Positions 1 to 8,824 of a DNA stretch of 38,624 nucleotides are shown in pieces. Below the pieces are notes generated by a model that was given only the letters and a program-made list of their open reading frames with translations, was not told the DNA's origin and ran no database searches. Source of the stretch: Bifidobacterium breve (GTDB taxonomy: Bacteria > Actinomycetota > Acidimicrobiia > Acidimicrobiales > Acidimicrobilacustridaceae). Numbering within the stretch: position 1 is the stretch's first letter; each line of letters opens with the position of its first letter. A program made the translations under genes and the position numbers. The DNA is taken from positions 1-38,624 of the forward strand of contig CAMAYJ010000019.1 of the NCBI GenBank assembly GCA_945862505.1. The letters run 5' to 3'.

Positions 1-1591
1 TGAACGTTGCTGATGCCACGTCACCAAGAATGTCCTTTCGTTGATTGTTCGATGATGCGAATTCGATGTACTGGTCGCGCAGGAGATAGGTCTCGACGTT
101 CGTTGCATCAAGACGTTGATCGAGCCCGGGCACCGTGATTGCGCCGGTAAGCGACAACAAACCGGCCAGAGCTGCCGGGTCGACATAGATCGCCCCGTCG
201 ATCGGTGCGCCTCCAGAAGTTTGCGGGTACAACTGAGCCATCACTGACGCATCGACTGGCCACGATGGGCTTACTGAAATGTTTCCGAGGTTCACCGGCA
301 CGTTGTAGGTGGAATACCGCTCTTCCCAATCCGGTGGTGGAGTGAAGTCATAAAGCGGGGGCCTCAATCGGTAGAGCTCACCAATTGGGCCGGTTTTCTC
401 TAGCGAGAGACGACCGCCATCGGCAACGAGTATCGCGTAGGCCCCGATAAAACCGCCGGCGTTGCGGCTCTCACCGGAACTGCCGAACGAGAGGAACCAT
501 CGCTTCGGTTCGTCGCCGCCGAACAGTTCGGGGGCGACCCTGATGCCGTCGAGGGCGATGTCGGCCTGGTCTCGGGCCTCGACGAGACGGCTCCGGAGTC
601 GGCCGAACTGCTTGTCGATGGGGGCGAGGAGCCAAGGCGAGGAGGCGGCGTCGATGGCGTCGAGTGCGGTCGAGATGGTGTCCAAAGAGGATGCGACTGG
701 TTGTTCGAACGCTGCGATCCGGGCGAGGTCGATCCGGCCGGACTGCACGGTGAGCAGGCGGTAGTCGGCCTGCGCTGAGGTGTTGGCTGCACTGACGGCC
801 AGGTCTGAGCCCGAGGATGCCGCGGCACGCAGGGCATCGAGGTTCTGCGCGGCCACCGGGAGGAACCGCGCCGGCCATGCGAGCATCGAATCAAGGGAGT
901 TCGAGGACTCGGTGAAGAGTGAGGCGCTGCCATCGAATTCGGCGGTCGCCTGTTCCGACTTGCCCTTGCCGAGCAATGTGAGGCCGCTGGTGGCCTTCGC
1001 CGTCGCGCTCTCGATGTTCGACCGCACCCGAAGGACGGTGATGCCCAACCCGACCACCACGAGCACGATGAGGCCGGTGGCTCCGGCGATCGTCCACACG
1101 ACCACCCGACGTTCGCTCCGGCGAGCGGTTCGCCAGGCCGAAACGACGATCGGGGCGAGCGCCACAATCGTCACCAGAGTCGGGAGGAGGACGGGACCAT
1201 AGGAGGGTCCGCGGAGAAACACCTGGACGGCGACGGCACCGATGGAGGCGCCCAGCGAGGCGCCGCCATGCTTCGAGGTGGCGGCGATGGCGACAAGGAT
1301 CAACAGCGCGATCCCGGCCCCGATCGTGACCGCATCTCCACCCATGGCGACCACGGCGGCGATTCCGCCGGCCCACAACAATGCAACGCGGCGGGACCGG
1401 GAGGCGACGAGGGGCACCAGGGCTCCGGCGAGGGCGCACCAGAACCGGTCGGCGATGCTCTCACCGACAGGGCTTGCGGAAGCCAGGGCGGCGACCACGG
1501 CGGAGGCCGAGGCGATGGCGAGGACGTTCACCCGGGCGGACGCCGAGAGCCGCAGGGGACGTGTTCGTTGATGTCGTCCCGGTGATCCCAC
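1..1591 (-). CDS. DUF4012 membrane protein of polysaccharide locus (3' end off window)
   Basis: I read this frame by translating the reverse complement. It stays open from a GTG at 1591 to the window edge, 530 codons, so the C-terminus is missing. An AAAGGA lies three bases before the GTG, so the start is plausible but spacing is tight. The first ~190 residues hold about six hydrophobic segments, ending in one of about 25 residues. A helical linker follows, and then the DUF4012 core, shown by SSGESRNAGGFIGAYAIL and by a VNLGNISVSPSWPVDA segment followed by GAIYVDPAALAGLL. DUF4012 (LytR-CpsA-Psr-associated in some genomes) is often found in actinobacterial exopolysaccharide loci but has no proven reaction. 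The divergent CapD/Wzz genes fit a role in envelope polysaccharide export or attachment. Plus-strand open frames inside it are shadows. Confidence 0.85.
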   Translation of the reverse strand, partial: MGSPGRHQRTRPLRLSASARVNVLAIASASAVVAALASASPVGESIADRFWCALAGALVPLVASRSRRVALLWAGGIAAVVAMGGDAVTIGAGIALLILVAIAATSKHGGASLGASIGAVAVQVFLRGPSYGPVLLPTLVTIVALAPIVVSAWRTARRSERRVVVWTIAGATGLIVLVVVGLGITVLRVRSNIESATAKATSGLTLLGKGKSEQATAEFDGSASLFTESSNSLDSMLAWPARFLPVAAQNLDALRAAASSGSDLAVSAANTSAQADYRLLTVQSGRIDLARIAAFEQPVASSLDTISTALDAIDAASSPWLLAPIDKQFGRLRSRLVEARDQADIALDGIRVAPELFGGDEPKRWFLSFGSSGESRNAGGFIGAYAILVADGGRLSLEKTGPIGELYRLRPPLYDFTPPPDWEERYSTYNVPVNLGNISVSPSWPVDASVMAQLYPQTSGGAPIDGAIYVDPAALAGLLSLTGAITVPGLDQRLDATNVETYLLRDQYIEFASSNNQRKDILGDVASATF

Positions 1592-1794
1592 AAGTCCTTT
1601 CGTAGCAGCCGCGGGCGGGGCACGTGTGTTCACGGTCCGCCTCGGAAGTACGCCGCACCCATCTAAACCAACTTCAGAAGTTTTAGTGTGTGCCGTTATT
1701 GTGTACCATTATGTAGAAAAACAACCCAAGAATCTAGAAGATTCTGCGAATGCCACTATCTTGAAAGTTCATAGATTTATGGGTGGATTTGACC
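1592..1794. promoter_or_regulatory. Divergent intergenic region of the polysaccharide locus with a short dyad
   Basis: About 200 bases separate the divergent DUF4012 and CapD-like genes. The stretch 1660-1780 is clearly richer in A+T than either neighbour, as expected for promoters. A perfect 6-base dyad AGAATC-TAGAA-GATTCT lies at 1729-1745 and could be an operator or the foot of a hairpin. I could not settle on a convincing -35/-10 pair. No supported gene lies here. Confidence 0.4.
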
Positions 1795-3624
1795 ATGTCA
1801 AAGCGATTTAACCGAGGCCGACGGAGGGCGGCCGAGCTTTTGGTCGACTTGGGCGCGTGGGCCTTTTTCATTCCCGCGTCCATCGCGCTCCGCTTCGAGG
1901 GGTGGGCTGGGTTCGAACCGGCAGGCGCCAAGATGCGAGTGGTCATCGCCATAATTCTCGTCAGCGCAGTCTCGAGCGGTGTCGGTGTCGTCGTCCTGAT
2001 TCGCAATGGTCGGCCTAAGGTCGGTTCTTTCGAGGACATCTGGTTCCTTTCCGTTCGCAACCTCGCCGCCGGAAGCACGCTGGTGGTTGTCGCTCTTCTC
2101 ACCTCGCCGAGGTTGATCCCCCTCTCGACCTGCTTCACTGCGACGGCGGCGGCCACCTTGCTGTCGATGATTTGGCGGGGCGCGCTGCGGGATCGAGATC
2201 AGCGGCTCCGGGGCCGATCGGCCTTGGCCAAGCCCACGATCATCTTCGGTGGCGGCGTCGGCGGCACCCAGATCATCGAGGCCATCATGCGGGATTCGTC
2301 GAGCGATTACCGCCTCGCTGCCATCCTCGACGACGATCCCGCCAAGCGTGATCTCAGCATCCGCGGCGTGCGGGTGGTCGGAGGTCGCGAATCGATCAGA
2401 TCAACGGCGGATCGGTTGGGCGCGACGGTGCTTATCATCGCCATGCCCGGAGCGAATTCCGCGCTTATCCGCGAGCTCGCGAAACTCGGCGTCGAGGCCG
2501 GGCTCGAGGTCCTGGTGCTGCCGGCCATCGCGGATCTGCTGTCCGGTCAGGTCGGCGTGGGCGATGTGCGCTTGGTGACCGAGTTTGACCTGCTAGGCCG
2601 AACCGTAACCACGATCGACCTCGATTCCTTCATCGATTTCATCGCCGGGAAACGCGTCCTGATCACCGGGGCCGGTGGTTCGATCGGCTCGGAGATCGCC
2701 CGGCAGGTGTCCGGGTTGGGCCTTGCGTCACTGACCCTGCTTGACCGCGACGAATCCGCGCTCCATTCGCTCCAACTGCAACTCGAGGGTCGAGCCCTGC
2801 TCGATTCCCGCCATCTGGTAGTTGCCGATATCCGCGATCGGGATCGCCTTCTGTGGGTGTTCGAGGAGCACAGACCTGAGGTGGTGTTCCACGCCGCGGC
2901 TCTCAAGCACCTACCGTTGCTCGAGATGTATCCCACCGAGGCGATCAAATCGAATGTGTTCGGCACACAGAACGTTCTGGAGTGCGCCGGCGCAGTCGGC
3001 GTCACCCACTTCGTGAACATCTCGACCGACAAGGCCGCCAACCCCGTCAGTGTCCTCGGAGCATCGAAGCGTCTGGCCGAGGGTCTCACGGCTTCGGCCT
3101 CCGAAGCCTTCGACGGGAAGTACCTGTCGGTGCGGTTCGGTAACGTGCTGGGGAGCCGGGGGACCGCCATCGAAACGTTTCAGGCCCAGATCGCCGCCGG
3201 CGGGCCAGTCACGGTGACCGATCCCGAGGTCAGCCGCTTCTTCATGACCGTATCCGAGGCCGTGCAACTGGTATTCCAGGCCGCAGTGGTTGGCAACGAC
3301 GGGGAAGTCATGGTGCTCGATATGGGCGAACCGGTGCCGATCATCGATATCGCTATGCAATTGATAGCGCAGGCGACGGTGCCCATCGAGATCGTCTACA
3401 CCGGCCTTCGGCCCGGCGAGAAGTTGCACGAGGACCTCTTCAATGACGGTGAGGTCGGCGTCCGAGCCGTCCATCCTCTGATCTTTCATGTCCCTGTCCC
3501 GGTGATCGATTGCGCCGATCTTTGCGTCCTGGGCGGGATCGACGACGACTCGGCCAGGTTGGTAATGCAGGAGATGGTGGCAGGGCGGATGAACGTCAGT
3601 CCGCGCCAGAACCCCGCTTGCTGA
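1795..3624 (+). CDS. Membrane-bound nucleotide-sugar 4,6-dehydratase/epimerase (CapD/WbpM family)
   Basis: This is a 609-residue protein from ATG 1795, where GGGTGGA lies about 7 bases upstream; an in-frame GTG at 1783 is the alternative. Four hydrophobic segments fall at about residues 15-33, 48-69, 88-103 and 110-126. A first Rossmann domain starts at FGGGVGG (151-157) and a second, catalytic SDR domain at TGAGGSIG (291-298). The length and layout match the large WbpM/PglF/CapD enzymes, which make 4-keto-6-deoxy UDP-sugars for surface glycans. The STDKA...GASKR block is present (410-426). The position that is Met in the SMK-type triad of the large dehydratases appears to be Leu421 here, before Lys425. 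It probably acts at the inner membrane and heads the locus that continues with the Wzz-kinase. Confidence 0.92.
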   Translation: MSKRFNRGRRRAAELLVDLGAWAFFIPASIALRFEGWAGFEPAGAKMRVVIAIILVSAVSSGVGVVVLIRNGRPKVGSFEDIWFLSVRNLAAGSTLVVVALLTSPRLIPLSTCFTATAAATLLSMIWRGALRDRDQRLRGRSALAKPTIIFGGGVGGTQIIEAIMRDSSSDYRLAAILDDDPAKRDLSIRGVRVVGGRESIRSTADRLGATVLIIAMPGANSALIRELAKLGVEAGLEVLVLPAIADLLSGQVGVGDVRLVTEFDLLGRTVTTIDLDSFIDFIAGKRVLITGAGGSIGSEIARQVSGLGLASLTLLDRDESALHSLQLQLEGRALLDSRHLVVADIRDRDRLLWVFEEHRPEVVFHAAALKHLPLLEMYPTEAIKSNVFGTQNVLECAGAVGVTHFVNISTDKAANPVSVLGASKRLAEGLTASASEAFDGKYLSVRFGNVLGSRGTAIETFQAQIAAGGPVTVTDPEVSRFFMTVSEAVQLVFQAAVVGNDGEVMVLDMGEPVPIIDIAMQLIAQATVPIEIVYTGLRPGEKLHEDLFNDGEVGVRAVHPLIFHVPVPVIDCADLCVLGGIDDDSARLVMQEMVAGRMNVSPRQNPAC

Positions 3625-3705
3625 TCCGATGGGATGATCTGGCCGAGAGGATCCAACTGGTAACTTCTCAATTCATCAAACCGCGCGGCGCTCAAGCGCG
3701 CCACC

Positions 3706-5445
3706 ATGCTGATCGACATGAAAGTGCTGGACGTTCCGTTGGCAAATGAACCCGAAGCAACCGAACTCGATCTCCGGCGAGTGTGGGCCATCGTGTGGCT
3801 GCGCGCCCCACTCATCATCGCGCTGGTGGTGATCGCCGTCGCCGGCACCTACGCGTATTCCTCCTTCCAAACCGATCTCTACCAAGCGACGGCCAAGATC
3901 AGCGTGGTCGATCCCAACGCCCAAGCGGTGTTCAATGGTGTGCAGATTCGAGTGGATCCCAAGCGCGAGGTTGATACGCAGATACAGCTGCTGCGATCGC
4001 CTGACCTTCGTCGCGCCGTAGACGAAAATCTCGGCGGCGACGCATTGGAAATCTCGTCCATCACGGTGTCCTCGGTCGGTTCCACCGATCTCATCAGCAT
4101 CACCGTGTCGAGCCCGTCCCCCCAAGTGGCTCAGGCGGGCGCCAATGCCATGGCCGAACTCTTTGTAAAGCAGAGGCGAGCGCAGGTCACGGGCAGTTTC
4201 ACCGATCGCGCTGACGAGTTGCGTAGCAAGGCTCGCGAGATCGACGCTGAGATTGCCAAACTCGATGGTCAACTGGCGGACAGGGGCACGCCTGCAACGC
4301 TGGTCGACGTCCTGCGTTCGCAGCGGTCCGCGTTGGTGGTCCAGCAGGCCGATCTCCGCACGCGGGCCACTCAGTTCGATGTGGAAGCGGCCACGCGCTC
4401 CGGTGCGTCGGAAGTGTCGCAAACGGCAACGCTGCCGACGTCGCCGTATTCGCCCACTCCTCGGCGTGATGCCAGTCTCGCTGGGGTCCTCGCCCTCCTT
4501 TTGGGCATCGGACTCGCCTTCCTGCTCGATCGTCTCGACAACGGTGTCCGCACCCTGGAGGACGTCGAAAACATAAGTAAGGGCGTGCCGGTCATCGGTG
4601 GCATCCCTATTGCCGTGCGCGGCGAGAAGGGGTCACGGCGCATCGACCGTCATTCCCAGAGAATGTTGGTGCCACTCGACTCGCTTGCCGCGGAGGCCTA
4701 CCGCGCCTTGGCCTCCAATCTCCGGTTCTCCGCCCTCGGCGCCAAGCGGACCCGCATCCTCGTGACCTCGTCCGAGGGTTCAGAGGGCAAATCCACCGTG
4801 ACCGCCAACCTCGCGATCGTGTTGGCCGAGAGCGGCCAGCGCGTCGTCATCGTCTCCGGCGATCTACGCAAGCCCACGGTCGAATCGTTCTTCGGTTTGG
4901 ATTCCAAGGAGTCTGGCCTCACCAGCGTTCTCCTCGGCGACCACACCCTCGACGACGCCGTGAAGCCAGTCGTATTGGCCTCAGGCCGCCGTCTGGCCGT
5001 GCTGCCAGCGGGACCACTGCCCCAGAATCCCGCTGAGATCGTGGGTTCGGCGGCCATGGGCTCGTTGCTCGATCGCCTCGAGGCGGCCGGCGCCGACTTC
5101 ATCCTCATCGACTCGCCGCCGCTTTTGCCTGTGGCCGACTCGTTGGCTCTTTCCCAGTTTGCTGATGGAGCTGTGGTGCTGTGCCTCGTCGGCGAGACAC
5201 CTCGCAACCATCTCCGCGAGACGCTCGAGCGTCTTCAACAGGTGAACACGCACATCATCGGTGTCGTGCTCAACGGCGTTCCGACCAAGGGCCGCTACTC
5301 GCGCTATTACGGCGCGTACAGCTATGGCGCCTCCAGTTACCAGTACAAGTACTCCCAGCCCTCGGACCCGGCGAGCTCTTCGGGCGACTCGGGTTCGGGC
5401 AGTAAGCGGGCCAGCAAGCGCGGAAGTCTCACCGGTCCGGTGTGA
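3706..5445 (+). CDS. Wzz-type polysaccharide co-polymerase fused to BY-kinase
   Basis: This 579-residue protein joins a Wzz chain-length domain to a cytoplasmic bacterial tyrosine kinase. The Wzz part runs from TM1 (about 36-52) through an external helical region to TM2 (about 257-274). The kinase has Walker A SSEGSEGKST (355-364), Walker A' IVSGDLRKP (382-390) and Walker B ILIDSPP (466-472). The tail 531-549 carries eight tyrosines, the usual autophosphorylation cluster. Such proteins set chain length and export of capsule or exopolysaccharide by cycles of phosphorylation. The phosphatase just downstream is the expected partner. The start is uncertain: ATG 3706 and ATG 3718 are both weakly supported, with no clear Shine-Dalgarno sequence. 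The 81-base gap after the CapD-like gene is compatible with one operon. Confidence 0.94.
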   Translation: MLIDMKVLDVPLANEPEATELDLRRVWAIVWLRAPLIIALVVIAVAGTYAYSSFQTDLYQATAKISVVDPNAQAVFNGVQIRVDPKREVDTQIQLLRSPDLRRAVDENLGGDALEISSITVSSVGSTDLISITVSSPSPQVAQAGANAMAELFVKQRRAQVTGSFTDRADELRSKAREIDAEIAKLDGQLADRGTPATLVDVLRSQRSALVVQQADLRTRATQFDVEAATRSGASEVSQTATLPTSPYSPTPRRDASLAGVLALLLGIGLAFLLDRLDNGVRTLEDVENISKGVPVIGGIPIAVRGEKGSRRIDRHSQRMLVPLDSLAAEAYRALASNLRFSALGAKRTRILVTSSEGSEGKSTVTANLAIVLAESGQRVVIVSGDLRKPTVESFFGLDSKESGLTSVLLGDHTLDDAVKPVVLASGRRLAVLPAGPLPQNPAEIVGSAAMGSLLDRLEAAGADFILIDSPPLLPVADSLALSQFADGAVVLCLVGETPRNHLRETLERLQQVNTHIIGVVLNGVPTKGRYSRYYGAYSYGASSYQYKYSQPSDPASSSGDSGSGSKRASKRGSLTGPV

Positions 5446-5526
5446 ACCAGCGGTGACACGTTGGGTCTACCGCCGGAACGTCTCGCACCATGTGTATCGC
5501 AGACATCTAGGCGGAGGTAGGTGGAA

Positions 5527-6126
5527 GTGAACAGCGACGCGACACTTTCGATCGTGGTGATCTGCACCGGAAACATCTGCCGGTCGCCGATGGCCGAGGC
5601 GCTACTCATGCATGACCTGCACGTGCGTGGCGTGCGGGCCGACGTTGCCTCAGCCGGAACTCTTGGTCTGGACTCGCAGGCGGACCCGAACGCAGTGGCG
5701 GTGATGGCCGGACGGGGCATTGACATTTGGCCGCATCGGTCGCGTCTGCTCACAAAGGAGATCCTGTCGGGCACCGATCTCGTGATCGGGATGGCCCGCG
5801 AGCACGTCCGTGCCGCGGCCCTGCTCGAATCCTCCTGTTACGCGCGAGCCTTTACGCTGCGCGATCTGGTGCGGCGCGCCCATCGTTTCGGTGGTCCGGC
5901 TGGTGATGAGCCCGTCGGGATCTGGGCGGCTCGGTTGAGTTCGCATCGCGACGTTAGCGAACTGATGGGTGAGTCCCCGTTTGATGACATCGCCGATCCG
6001 ATCGGGATGTCCCGAGCCGACTTCGAACGCACCGCAGCGGTGATCTCGGATCTCAGCTCGGCGCTGGCAGTGTCCATAGCCGCCGGGCGGGTGGTCGATG
6101 TCGACCGGTCCGACCGCGACCTCTGA
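5527..6126 (+). CDS. Low-molecular-weight protein tyrosine phosphatase
   Basis: GGAGG at 5513-5517 sits 9 bases before GTG 5527 and only 3 before GTG 5521, so I prefer 5527 (199 residues). The P-loop CTGNICRS (C13-S20) gives the catalytic Cys13 and Arg19. An Asp-Pro near the C-terminus (D157-P158) is the likely general acid. The protein is longer than the usual ~150 residues, mainly because of an insert in the second half that includes RFGGPAGDEPVG. It probably dephosphorylates the tyrosine tail of the adjacent BY-kinase, as in Wzb/Wzc pairs. It closes the polysaccharide locus; the next 108 bases hold no gene and no convincing terminator. Confidence 0.92.
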   Translation: MNSDATLSIVVICTGNICRSPMAEALLMHDLHVRGVRADVASAGTLGLDSQADPNAVAVMAGRGIDIWPHRSRLLTKEILSGTDLVIGMAREHVRAAALLESSCYARAFTLRDLVRRAHRFGGPAGDEPVGIWAARLSSHRDVSELMGESPFDDIADPIGMSRADFERTAAVISDLSSALAVSIAAGRVVDVDRSDRDL

Positions 6127-6234
6127 GGGGCTTGAGGTGCCTTTCGGAAAATAACCTCCGCCTAGCGAACAACAAGGCTGAAGACCTTTCGATCAAGAAA
6201 CTCACGCGCCCACGGAACCTGTGATGATCTGCCA

Positions 6235-7095
6235 ATGGCGCTTGAACTAAAGCCGTTCCCAGGATCGTTCGGGACTGAGGCTATTGGTAGCGATCTCAGC
6301 AGTGAACGCGGGCTTTCAAGTCAGTGGACGCTCGCTGAGATGGAAGCGTTACGCGCGGAATTCGACTCGCGACATTTATTGGTGTTCCGAGGCGGATGCA
6401 TGACTGGCGAGCAGCAGGTGTCTTTTGTTGCAAGGTTCGGGCCGCTTTTGGCCGAGCGAAACCTCTGGTCGTACGTTTCGAATTCGCGACCGGACGGAAT
6501 CATCCGCGAAGGAGGATTGCTGTTTCATTCCGACTTCGCCTTCACGCCGCATCCAGTATTTGGAATTTCCTTGCATTGCCTTGAGGCGTCTGCGAGTGGA
6601 GCACCCACGAGCTTTATTGATGTTGAACACGCGATCAGAGCGCTTCCCGCTGATCTGAGGACAGCACTTGAAGGGCGTTCGGTGCTCAACGTCTACGACT
6701 TTCACCTGCCCGATGACGCGCCGATGAGAGTTGAGAACATAAGGCCGAATTCACCCCGCTGTGAACGGCCCATCTTTGGAACCCATCCGAGAACGGGAAC
6801 CGAAGTGGTCACTGCGAATGAATTGCATTCGGATTCCATCGTTGGGATGTCCACGAGCGAAGGACGCGCGCTTCTTCGAGATCTCTTTGAGGTCATGTAC
6901 GACAGTTCGAACGTTATTGAACATCACTGGGCAGTTGGCGATTTGTTGCTCTGGGACAACATTTCTCTTCAACACGGACGGCCGGCGTTCGATCTTTCGG
7001 AATCTCGAACGCTGCAACGGGTCACCCTCGGCGAGTACACACCGGCTGAACTCGTCAAAGGGCTCGAAGAGTTACTGAAGGGAAGCGCGGACTAG
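6235..7095 (+). CDS. TauD/TfdA-family Fe(II)/2-oxoglutarate dioxygenase
   Basis: This 286-residue protein has the typical length and order of the TauD family. The facial triad can be read as H98-x-D100 (FHSDFAF) and distal His247 (LQHGRPAFD). Arg258 and Arg262 in the SRTLQR segment are candidates for 2-oxoglutarate carboxylate binding. Such enzymes hydroxylate or cleave small substrates such as sulfonates, aryloxyacids and carnitine precursors; the substrate here cannot be assigned. The ATG at 6235 has no good Shine-Dalgarno sequence. The stop TAG overlaps the stop of the convergent TetR gene in a shared CTAG (7092-7095). G+C is visibly lower than in the preceding polysaccharide genes. Confidence 0.88.
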   Translation: MALELKPFPGSFGTEAIGSDLSSERGLSSQWTLAEMEALRAEFDSRHLLVFRGGCMTGEQQVSFVARFGPLLAERNLWSYVSNSRPDGIIREGGLLFHSDFAFTPHPVFGISLHCLEASASGAPTSFIDVEHAIRALPADLRTALEGRSVLNVYDFHLPDDAPMRVENIRPNSPRCERPIFGTHPRTGTEVVTANELHSDSIVGMSTSEGRALLRDLFEVMYDSSNVIEHHWAVGDLLLWDNISLQHGRPAFDLSESRTLQRVTLGEYTPAELVKGLEELLKGSAD

Positions 7096-7745
7096 TCGAG
7101 CGGTGGGAGCGTGAGTGACCGACCGAATCTTGCCGCCATGTCGGCCCAACTCTTCTTTGACCGTGGCTCGATTCCGAGGGCTTCGAGAACGCCGAGCCCT
7201 ACCTCTGCTGCCCAGGTGAACAGCACCGCGTCGCGAATATCGACAGATGGGTCAATACCGAGTTGTTCTTGGTTCGTCTCGTAGCGATCAACCCAGTCCT
7301 GGAGATGTTCCAGTTGTTCGTCGCGCAAACGATCCTGAGTCTCGCTGTCAGTGATCGCGGCCGCCGCGCCTTGGAGGATGAGCGAGCGCAGTTGTCGCCG
7401 CTCAGCGAACTGAAATGCGGCACGTTTTAAGACATCAACATGTTGCGGCTGTCGATCACTGGTTGCCGGAATGCTTTCAAGGTCGGTTTCTGTGCGTGAA
7501 CTGATTGCTTCGGCAAGCAACTCTGCCTTATTGCGGAAATGCCCGTAAATCGCACCAGTGGTGAGTGATGCCTCGCGTGCGATATCTCGAATCGAAGTTT
7601 GGAGATAGCCGTTCGTCGCAAACATTTCGGCGGCTAACTCGATGAGCGCGGCACGAGTCGCCACTGCTTTGGCTGAAGGACGAACGGGAAGTTGGTTTCG
7701 TTTGGTCGCAGGACGTTTTCGAAGAGTGGCGTGTTTTGTGGTCAT
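7092..7745 (-). CDS. TetR-family transcriptional regulator 1
   Basis: The chosen start is ATG 7745 (217 residues). A TTG-started extension to 7793 would overlap the upstream gene, whereas ATG 7745 leaves a 23-base gap and has a weak GGAAA before it. The N-terminal helix-turn-helix is clear at about residues 51-72 (SIRDIAREASLTTGAIYGHF), followed by the conserved NKAELL. The rest is helical, as in ligand-binding TetR domains. It lies directly behind the putative oxygenase on the same strand, so it is probably co-transcribed. It may control that gene and the divergent NTF2-SDR pair, with its site in 8825-8991. No ligand can be predicted. Confidence 0.9.
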   Translation of the reverse strand: MTTKHATLRKRPATKRNQLPVRPSAKAVATRAALIELAAEMFATNGYLQTSIRDIAREASLTTGAIYGHFRNKAELLAEAISSRTETDLESIPATSDRQPQHVDVLKRAAFQFAERRQLRSLILQGAAAAITDSETQDRLRDEQLEHLQDWVDRYETNQEQLGIDPSVDIRDAVLFTWAAEVGLGVLEALGIEPRSKKSWADMAARFGRSLTLPPLD

Positions 7746-7768
7746 TGGCAGTATTTCCGTGCGCAACC

Positions 7769-8824
7769 TCAGGCCGCGGGTTTCGGAATCCAATCAGTTG
7801 TTGGCGCAATTGTGTAGGTCGCGATGAGCGATCGGATGAAGTCCGAATCGTGCATAGGGTCTGAAGGTTGTTCGACTTTGACGCCACGGTTTTTCATGTC
7901 GGCAATAAGGCGATCAAAAATCACATCGGTGGTGAGGTCGTCGGAATGATCGAGTGACTTCTCGAGTTCTTCCATGTCGGAGTACAACTCAGCGCTCCAA
8001 TGAACTAGCAGGCGCGTCTCTTCTGGTTGGTAGCGACGGATGGCCTCGCCGTCGGTTGTGATTGCCCAGTCATCGCGATCGGCGTCGTATCCGATCATCG
8101 AACGGTGCTTGAGCCCAGCGATGTCACGATCTTCGGGTCGACCGACAGGATCGCCGCGATGAAACATCACTTCGTTCTGCACGACTACGCCTTTACCCCA
8201 CAGTGGGTGTTCAAGAACCTTGGGTTGACCGAATGGACCATCGGGCCAGTAGGTAAATGTTCCGTTCTCACCCCGATACCACCAGACGATGACTTGGGCC
8301 ATCTTCACAATGTGATCTTGGAACAGCCCTGACTTTCCCATGATGTTGGCCAGCCACACCGGAGAGTTCTCCAGACGGATTCCGCGGAACTGAACTGCGT
8401 CGAGGTGTGGGTTGAGTCCACTGTGATGCGCGCCGCAGAAATTGAAGAGCATGTGTGTGGGCTTCGCATAGGCGGCGCCCCAGTAGTCGCGAGCGAGGTC
8501 AAGAAACTTCTCGTTATAGAAGCAATCTTCAAGCTCGGGATAGAAACACGTCGACCCTTTGGCCAAGTAGCCGCGGAAGTGGCCAGTTGCGATGTCGTCG
8601 AGGGTCAACTTGGGGCCTTCGCCTTCGCGCATCGGCCCTGAAGTCGTCGCGACGAGTTCCTCGACGGTGTCGAAGTGGTGGGCGGTAATCGTGGGCCATG
8701 GACCTTGACGTTTGAGCACGTCCATGATGCGCTCGTGCTGGTCGTCGGTATAGACGTCTTCGATGACGCGGGGCGGGGCGACAGGTTGAAGGGCTTTCGC
8801 GAGATCTTCGTTGGTGATCGTCAT
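7769..8824 (-). CDS. Putative Fe(II)-dependent oxygenase, cupin/PhyH-like
   Basis: The start is ATG 8824, with AAAGGGGAAG upstream (351 residues); an in-frame TTG at 8908 would add 28 residues and is less likely. I do not recognise a named family. H140-x-D142 in NPHLDAVQFRG and His222 in VMFHRGDPVG have the spacing of a 2-His-1-carboxylate iron site, and VWLANIMGKSG and the HRGDP turn resemble phytanoyl-CoA dioxygenase-like folds. It is followed by TetR 1 and is divergent from an NTF2-like protein and an SDR, which suggests a small oxidative pathway. The iron-site reading is inference; a plain cupin-like protein of other function is possible. Confidence 0.6.
   Translation of the reverse strand: MTITNEDLAKALQPVAPPRVIEDVYTDDQHERIMDVLKRQGPWPTITAHHFDTVEELVATTSGPMREGEGPKLTLDDIATGHFRGYLAKGSTCFYPELEDCFYNEKFLDLARDYWGAAYAKPTHMLFNFCGAHHSGLNPHLDAVQFRGIRLENSPVWLANIMGKSGLFQDHIVKMAQVIVWWYRGENGTFTYWPDGPFGQPKVLEHPLWGKGVVVQNEVMFHRGDPVGRPEDRDIAGLKHRSMIGYDADRDDWAITTDGEAIRRYQPEETRLLVHWSAELYSDMEELEKSLDHSDDLTTDVIFDRLIADMKNRGVKVEQPSDPMHDSDFIRSLIATYTIAPTTDWIPKPAA

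Noticed and set aside
462-1605. Several plus-strand open frames at the left edge
   Set aside because: The minus strand reads a coherent DUF4012 membrane protein through this whole stretch; the plus frames are low-complexity shadows.
1626-1811. Possible 61-codon plus-strand peptide before the CapD-like gene
   Set aside because: It overlaps the CapD start in another frame, has no convincing ribosome-binding site and spans the A+T-rich promoter region.
2547-3489. Long minus-strand open frames opposite the CapD-like gene
   Set aside because: The plus strand carries a full, motif-complete dehydratase; high G+C produces long antisense frames, and these show no family features.
3683-3700. GCGC-TCAA-GCGC hairpin just before the Wzz-kinase start
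   Set aside because: The stem is only four pairs in a GC-rich region and no attenuator or riboswitch architecture is visible.
3676-4422. 248-codon minus-strand frame opposite the Wzz-kinase gene
   Set aside because: It is Arg/His-rich with no motif and lies fully against a recognised protein; shadow of codon bias.
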